Below, one piece after another: positions 59,679 to 64,000 of a stretch of DNA of 64,000 nt. This stretch comes from Caprimulgus europaeus (Eukaryota; Chordata; Aves; Caprimulgiformes; Caprimulgidae), in the NCBI GenBank assembly GCA_907165065.1, contig OU015527.1:23449686-23513685 (forward strand). Direction: 5' to 3'. The translations under genes and the position numbers were made by a program. Positions within the stretch are counted from its first letter, which is position 1; every line of letters starts with the position of its first letter. The notes under the pieces were generated by a model. The model saw nothing but the letters and a program-made list of their open reading frames with translations. It was not told the DNA's origin and did no database searches.

Positions 59679-62600
59679 TGTTACTTCACTAAAAATAAAA
59701 TAGTTGTTAAATTGTTTTATTGGCCTGGACATACTTAAAAATCTTGAGAGTAGAGGTATGGTCAAAGAGACAAATTTTTATGTGACTGAAATTTAAGCAT
59801 TTGCCTCAAAGGGGAAAAACAAAAGACCCTACCATGTGAAAGTATCTGCCTGTGAATAATATGTGTATCACATGATTGCCTAGGAGTATGTTGGGAAGGT
59901 GTTCTTTCTGCTACACTCAAGCATTGTATCGGTACCTCCAGGAGTTATCATTGCTTCTATGTTAAATTTTCCATTTCATCACCTTCACTCATCAGAAGCA
60001 TATTAATAAACAATGTATATATATTGAAATAAGTAGTAAACATCACAAAGTGAACTGCCCACTCAGCATGAAGACAGACCTAAATCCCTCTAGTGTTAAA
60101 ATTAAAATGAACTTACCTTAATTAAACTGACTTCATTATATTGTTTCTGAAACAGCAGTGTCACTATTTGGTAAAGATAAACTGTTCATACGAAGTTCAT
60201 TATTGTAGGAAATGCAAATGATACAAATCTTTGTGCATGTTGGAGAGCTTCCTGTTCCTGCTGAAGCACAAAGTCCCTAGCAAAACAAATACTGTTTATG
60301 TTTATTTTTTGTTAATCAGTAGAAGTTTTATTGAATTGTATTCAATAGATAGAGTACTGAAAAAAACTATTATCTGTTCATATCATTTACCATTCCTGGT
60401 AGGTGTCTCTTCTTTCCCTGTGGAAAAAAGGCCTAAATGTGTTTCATTGTGTTCGTTTAACACTGGCTGTAGTCTGTGGTGTAATACAATGTCGTTTGGG
60501 TTTGTTTGGGTATGCAAGCAGTTAAGCAGCATGTACTAGAAAGTCAGCTGCTGCTGTACCTGAAAGCTGTATAGACACAATACCAGGAGTAGTTTCTTAA
60601 TAACAAGGAAGGAATATACAGGTGATGGTTAATTAGACGTGCAGTATTTAATTTGCTGACCTGTGGCTTATGATTTGATATCTCATTTTGTGGGCATTAG
60701 ATGTGAATATAAACTTTCTTTTGAAGCAGAAAGAACTATTTTTTTTCCTAGAAAGCCAGTGTAATCATCACTATATGGTTTAAAAAAGAAAAAATCAAGG
60801 CTGACTTGAACTGCAAATTCACTTGCAATATATAAACCAAAAATTAGATTTAATTTTTTGTTTTAGAAGGGCATGTGTATACACATGTATGCGTTACTTA
60901 CACATACATAAGAGAGAAAAAAAGATGGGATTTTCATCTTATTTCTGGGAAAAACATTTACTGTGACACCTACAAAGGTACATTTTTTCCTGTGTCTGGC
61001 TTAGAGAATTTAGAAGTTAGTACCGAAGGAGTAACTTGTATATTTTGCCCCTCTAATGATAGAATCTGAAGTTAGAGTCAAAATTATGATTCTTTTGCTA
61101 TCAATATTAGTTGTACTGCCAATATGAGGTTTTTGCCACCCTCATTCCCTATTATTTTATAATAATCATCATCAGAAGTTATTCCAGGATATACTCAAAT
61201 TATGAAGTTCAAATGCAAGTAAACTTAAGTTCTTTCTTTCCAAATATTCCAGGTAGACTCATGTGAGGTCCCTTTTTGACTGCTGAATGATTTTACTGAA
61301 ATCCAATTAAACCACCTACATTTAAAACAATATTACAGCTTGAGTGAAGCATTCAGAAGTTAGCTTTTATAAAGCTAGACTTTAAGTCTTCAATCATAGA
61401 ATTGCTGTCCTAACGGTGACTTAGGTTGCATAGAACATCCCCTCACTGGACTTCTGCCTTAGTTTAGAGATTAGAATGTGTATAGTGAGTGAAATAGAGA
61501 ATAATGTAAAGAAAAGAATACGACTTCATGGTCTCAGGTAATTTGATGCTCTCTGATTAAAGTGTGTTTTATCTAGACTTTTATCGGAGTTGCTGAATGG
61601 TTCTAGGTAGCAGGGTACCTTTGTAAAGTCTGATTTCCTGATCTGTTTTCCTAGTCTTTGAGGATGAACAAAACCAACAACTGAAGCTAAGTCTTGCACG
61701 TACACATCTCATGCTGAAGCTGACTGGAAATGTGACTTGAACATATGATGTGAAATAAAATGCTAAGTACCCTGTAAAATCACATTTTGAGATATTTCTA
61801 GGTGAAAACCCAAAATGAATGGATACTAAATGGCAGTTTTGTCTGTAATCTCTAGCAAATCAGCAGTAATTATGGACCTTAATTTCATAGGATAGGCTGT
61901 GATAATGAAGTAATTTAGTGTAAGTGTTTTATAAACAGAGATGATGGAATAGAAATGTTAAGATAAGTCTTTCTGTTCAGTTAAAACACTTGTTCAGTGG
62001 TGCTTAGAGGAGGCTTCTTTGAATGAGGTTAAATATAAATATATAGTGATAGCCCATTGATTGTGTGAAGAGATTTCTTCGTAAGAATAATTAACATGAG
62101 AATCCATGCAAAGTGGAGGCTGAAGTAAGGTTACACATAATTCTGCTATTTATTACCTGTTGAATGTCTTGTAATTATCTTCAGTTGTTGTATGCTATGT
62201 TTGCACAAGTGTACACACACGGGGAGAAAAATCCTTGATTTTTTAGGTAATGAAGTGTATTTCTGTGGTGGCAGCAACAAACAGCAAACATATGGCAGCA
62301 GAGTCAATGAATAAGACTTGCCAGGACATGTAGCCATGTGTTACATTCCTTTCTAAGATAAATTTTTCATAGTTTACCTTTGCTAGTTTGTGTGTGGTTG
62401 TAAGATAAGAAAGGAGTTCAAATTGGTAGGTGGTTAAAATTTCTCAGGCTGGTGGAGAAGGGATGAGGCTTGAAATAGAAGACAAATTCACTTTCCAGAA
62501 TTGATGCCTACAATGAAGTGAAGACATTTTTAGAATAAGACCAGACATATGATAAAATCTTTAAATATTTTCAGGCTTGGATTGCATGTTTGGTGCTCAG

Positions 62601-64000
62601 AGATTAAGTAAGGTTCCTTAAATAGAGTACAAAAATAAGAGAAAAATGACAGAATTAAACCTTGTAAGAAACTGCTACTGAAAGGTATGAAGAGCAATAT
62701 TTACAGTTAGAGAAGTATAATTAGGAAGATTAAAAATTGCAGAGGATTTTCTTATTGTTTCAATGCTGAAAGATCCTGCTAAAAGTTATAAATAAAAGAT
62801 GAGCCTTTGATTTGGTTAGAATAAGGTTATTTATAATCTTTACAAAAGCATCTTCAACACAGTAAAGAAACTAGCATCAAATCTAAGCAAAAAAAAATTG
62901 AATTTATCTAGGTTGCATACCTAAGCAAGAAAAGAATATAGCAAGCATGAAAATAGACCATTTTAAATGGAATGTTTCATCTTCACTGTTTGATAACTAG
63001 TTTATGTTCTCTGGTTCTTAAAATTATAAAGGGACTTTCCCTAGGCATTTTCTGTAATGTAAAAGCCTACTTATCAATGAACAACTGTGAAAACTGCTTA
63101 TAATATGATTAACATGTCTGAAGAAATGGAAAGTGGACATTGTATTAGTAAAGGACAAGTTCAGAGAAATTATGAAGTCATAGCACAAATATAAAACACA
63201 CACAAAATATTATTTGTTATATTATGGGCAAAATGTTTTCCTTTTATATAATTTTCATGTCTTTTTCTTTAAAACTAACATATGATGGTGCTTAAAATAA
63301 ATAAGTTGAAGATACTAGAACTACTCTTCAATAAACATATTCTCCTATGTCATTTTGTGAGATGAAATGTACTTACAAGTATGTACTGCATGAAAGAGAA
63401 ATTTGAGATCGAACTGACATGCTGTGTGCCTGAATTATAAATGTGTGCAATATATCCAAATGAGCACAGCAAAGTCCTGTACAGTAAAACCATTATGTTT
63501 ATTGCTAGTCATTTAGGAGTAGCTGATAAATACATTTTATTGTGGCAAAATTATGGGTGCTTGTCAGGAACTTATTATAGTCAGGAAGGAAAGGAAAGAA
63601 TAAAGCAATTAAAAAACTGCAACCAGCTTGGGTTTTCAGTCTCAGGTTCTTTTTTGTTGATGAAGAACATGCATCTGTAAAAAAATTTAATCTTCAGTGA
63701 AAATTCTTTCATCTTCATTCATACATTCTCCTACCTTTAACACTCTTTCCCAGTTACAAACTACTTTAACCTAGTGATTTTATAAGCTATGCTCGAACTC
63801 TCAAATAATTTTTGCCTTAAAACATTTTGACAGTTGAAGAAAAAAAAAAAGAAGTAATGAATTAAAAACAAATCAAGTGCATTTACATTGCAATAGTAGT
63901 AAAAGCCCTTCTTGGGAACATGCAGACATTGCATTTTACTTTTTAACTTTTTCTTCCATCTTTTTTTTAGCTCTGTAAACTTCTTAGAAATGCCCTGAGG
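59679..64000 (+). other. PAM intron 13, right part, to window edge
   Basis: About 4.3 kb of AT-rich sequence with no transposon, exon or RNA gene recognised. The next PAM exon (start of the alternatively spliced linker) was looked for and not found. Confidence 0.6.

Noticed and set aside
61640-61740. Acceptor-like TTTTCCTAG followed by an open stretch (VFEDEQNQQLKLSLA-like)
   Set aside because: Not similar to any PAM exon I know and no clear donor follows; treated as chance.
63960-64000. Acceptor-like TTTTTTTTAG near the right edge as a possible next PAM exon
   Set aside because: The following bases do not encode the expected GDFYSLL-type linker start in the incoming phase and contain an early stop.
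1-64000. CRISPR arrays, bacterial operons, tRNA or rRNA genes
   Set aside because: No regularly spaced repeats, no tRNA cloverleaf or rRNA blocks recognised by eye; the window is an animal intron-rich locus.

Overview
This is a vertebrate, almost certainly bird, genomic window. It holds the 5' coding part of one host gene, PAM (peptidylglycine alpha-amidating monooxygenase), on the + strand. The rest is intron and upstream sequence full of avian-type transposons: CR1 LINEs, and LTR elements of which the best preserved is an ERVL-type provirus. The bird assignment rests on the density of CR1 copies ending in the TTCTATGATTCTATG-type tail and on the LTR types.

Layout. Bases 1-10336 lie upstream of the PAM start codon and are probably intron 1 plus 5' UTR. 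They contain two abutting CR1 pieces (1-515), a solo LTR (1708-2359), a + strand CR1 (about 3058-4739) and a long - strand CR1 (about 5277-8745) that keeps endonuclease, reverse transcriptase and a scrap of ORF1. Thirteen PAM coding exons follow, between 10337 and 55909. All are joined by GT-AG introns with consistent phase and read through without a stop. They encode about 390 residues: signal peptide, short pro-region with a dibasic Lys-Arg end, the whole PHM copper monooxygenase core, and the start of the linker to the PAL domain. All five expected copper ligands and all ten core cysteines are present. The PAL, transmembrane and cytosolic exons must lie beyond 64000.

Introns range from 114 bp to 11.5 kb. 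Intron 4 is long because it holds a CR1 piece and the antisense ERVL-type provirus (about 27530-33665). Other introns carry solo LTRs with 5-bp target duplications (15006-15622, 37118-38266, 51207-52191), a further LTR-like block (about 52655-53150) and CR1 tails. A CR1 near 58.1-59.7 kb is split by a 440-bp insertion. Every LTR element that could be oriented is antisense to PAM, as are most CR1 copies.

I found no RNA gene, no CRISPR array, no second host gene and no credible new system. The most unusual unexplained items are two back-to-back perfect hairpins at 17592-17654, a perfect 13-bp-arm inverted repeat at 40436-40464, and a possible stop-containing cassette exon at 12175-12390. Most other intronic sequence is AT-rich and shows nothing I can identify.
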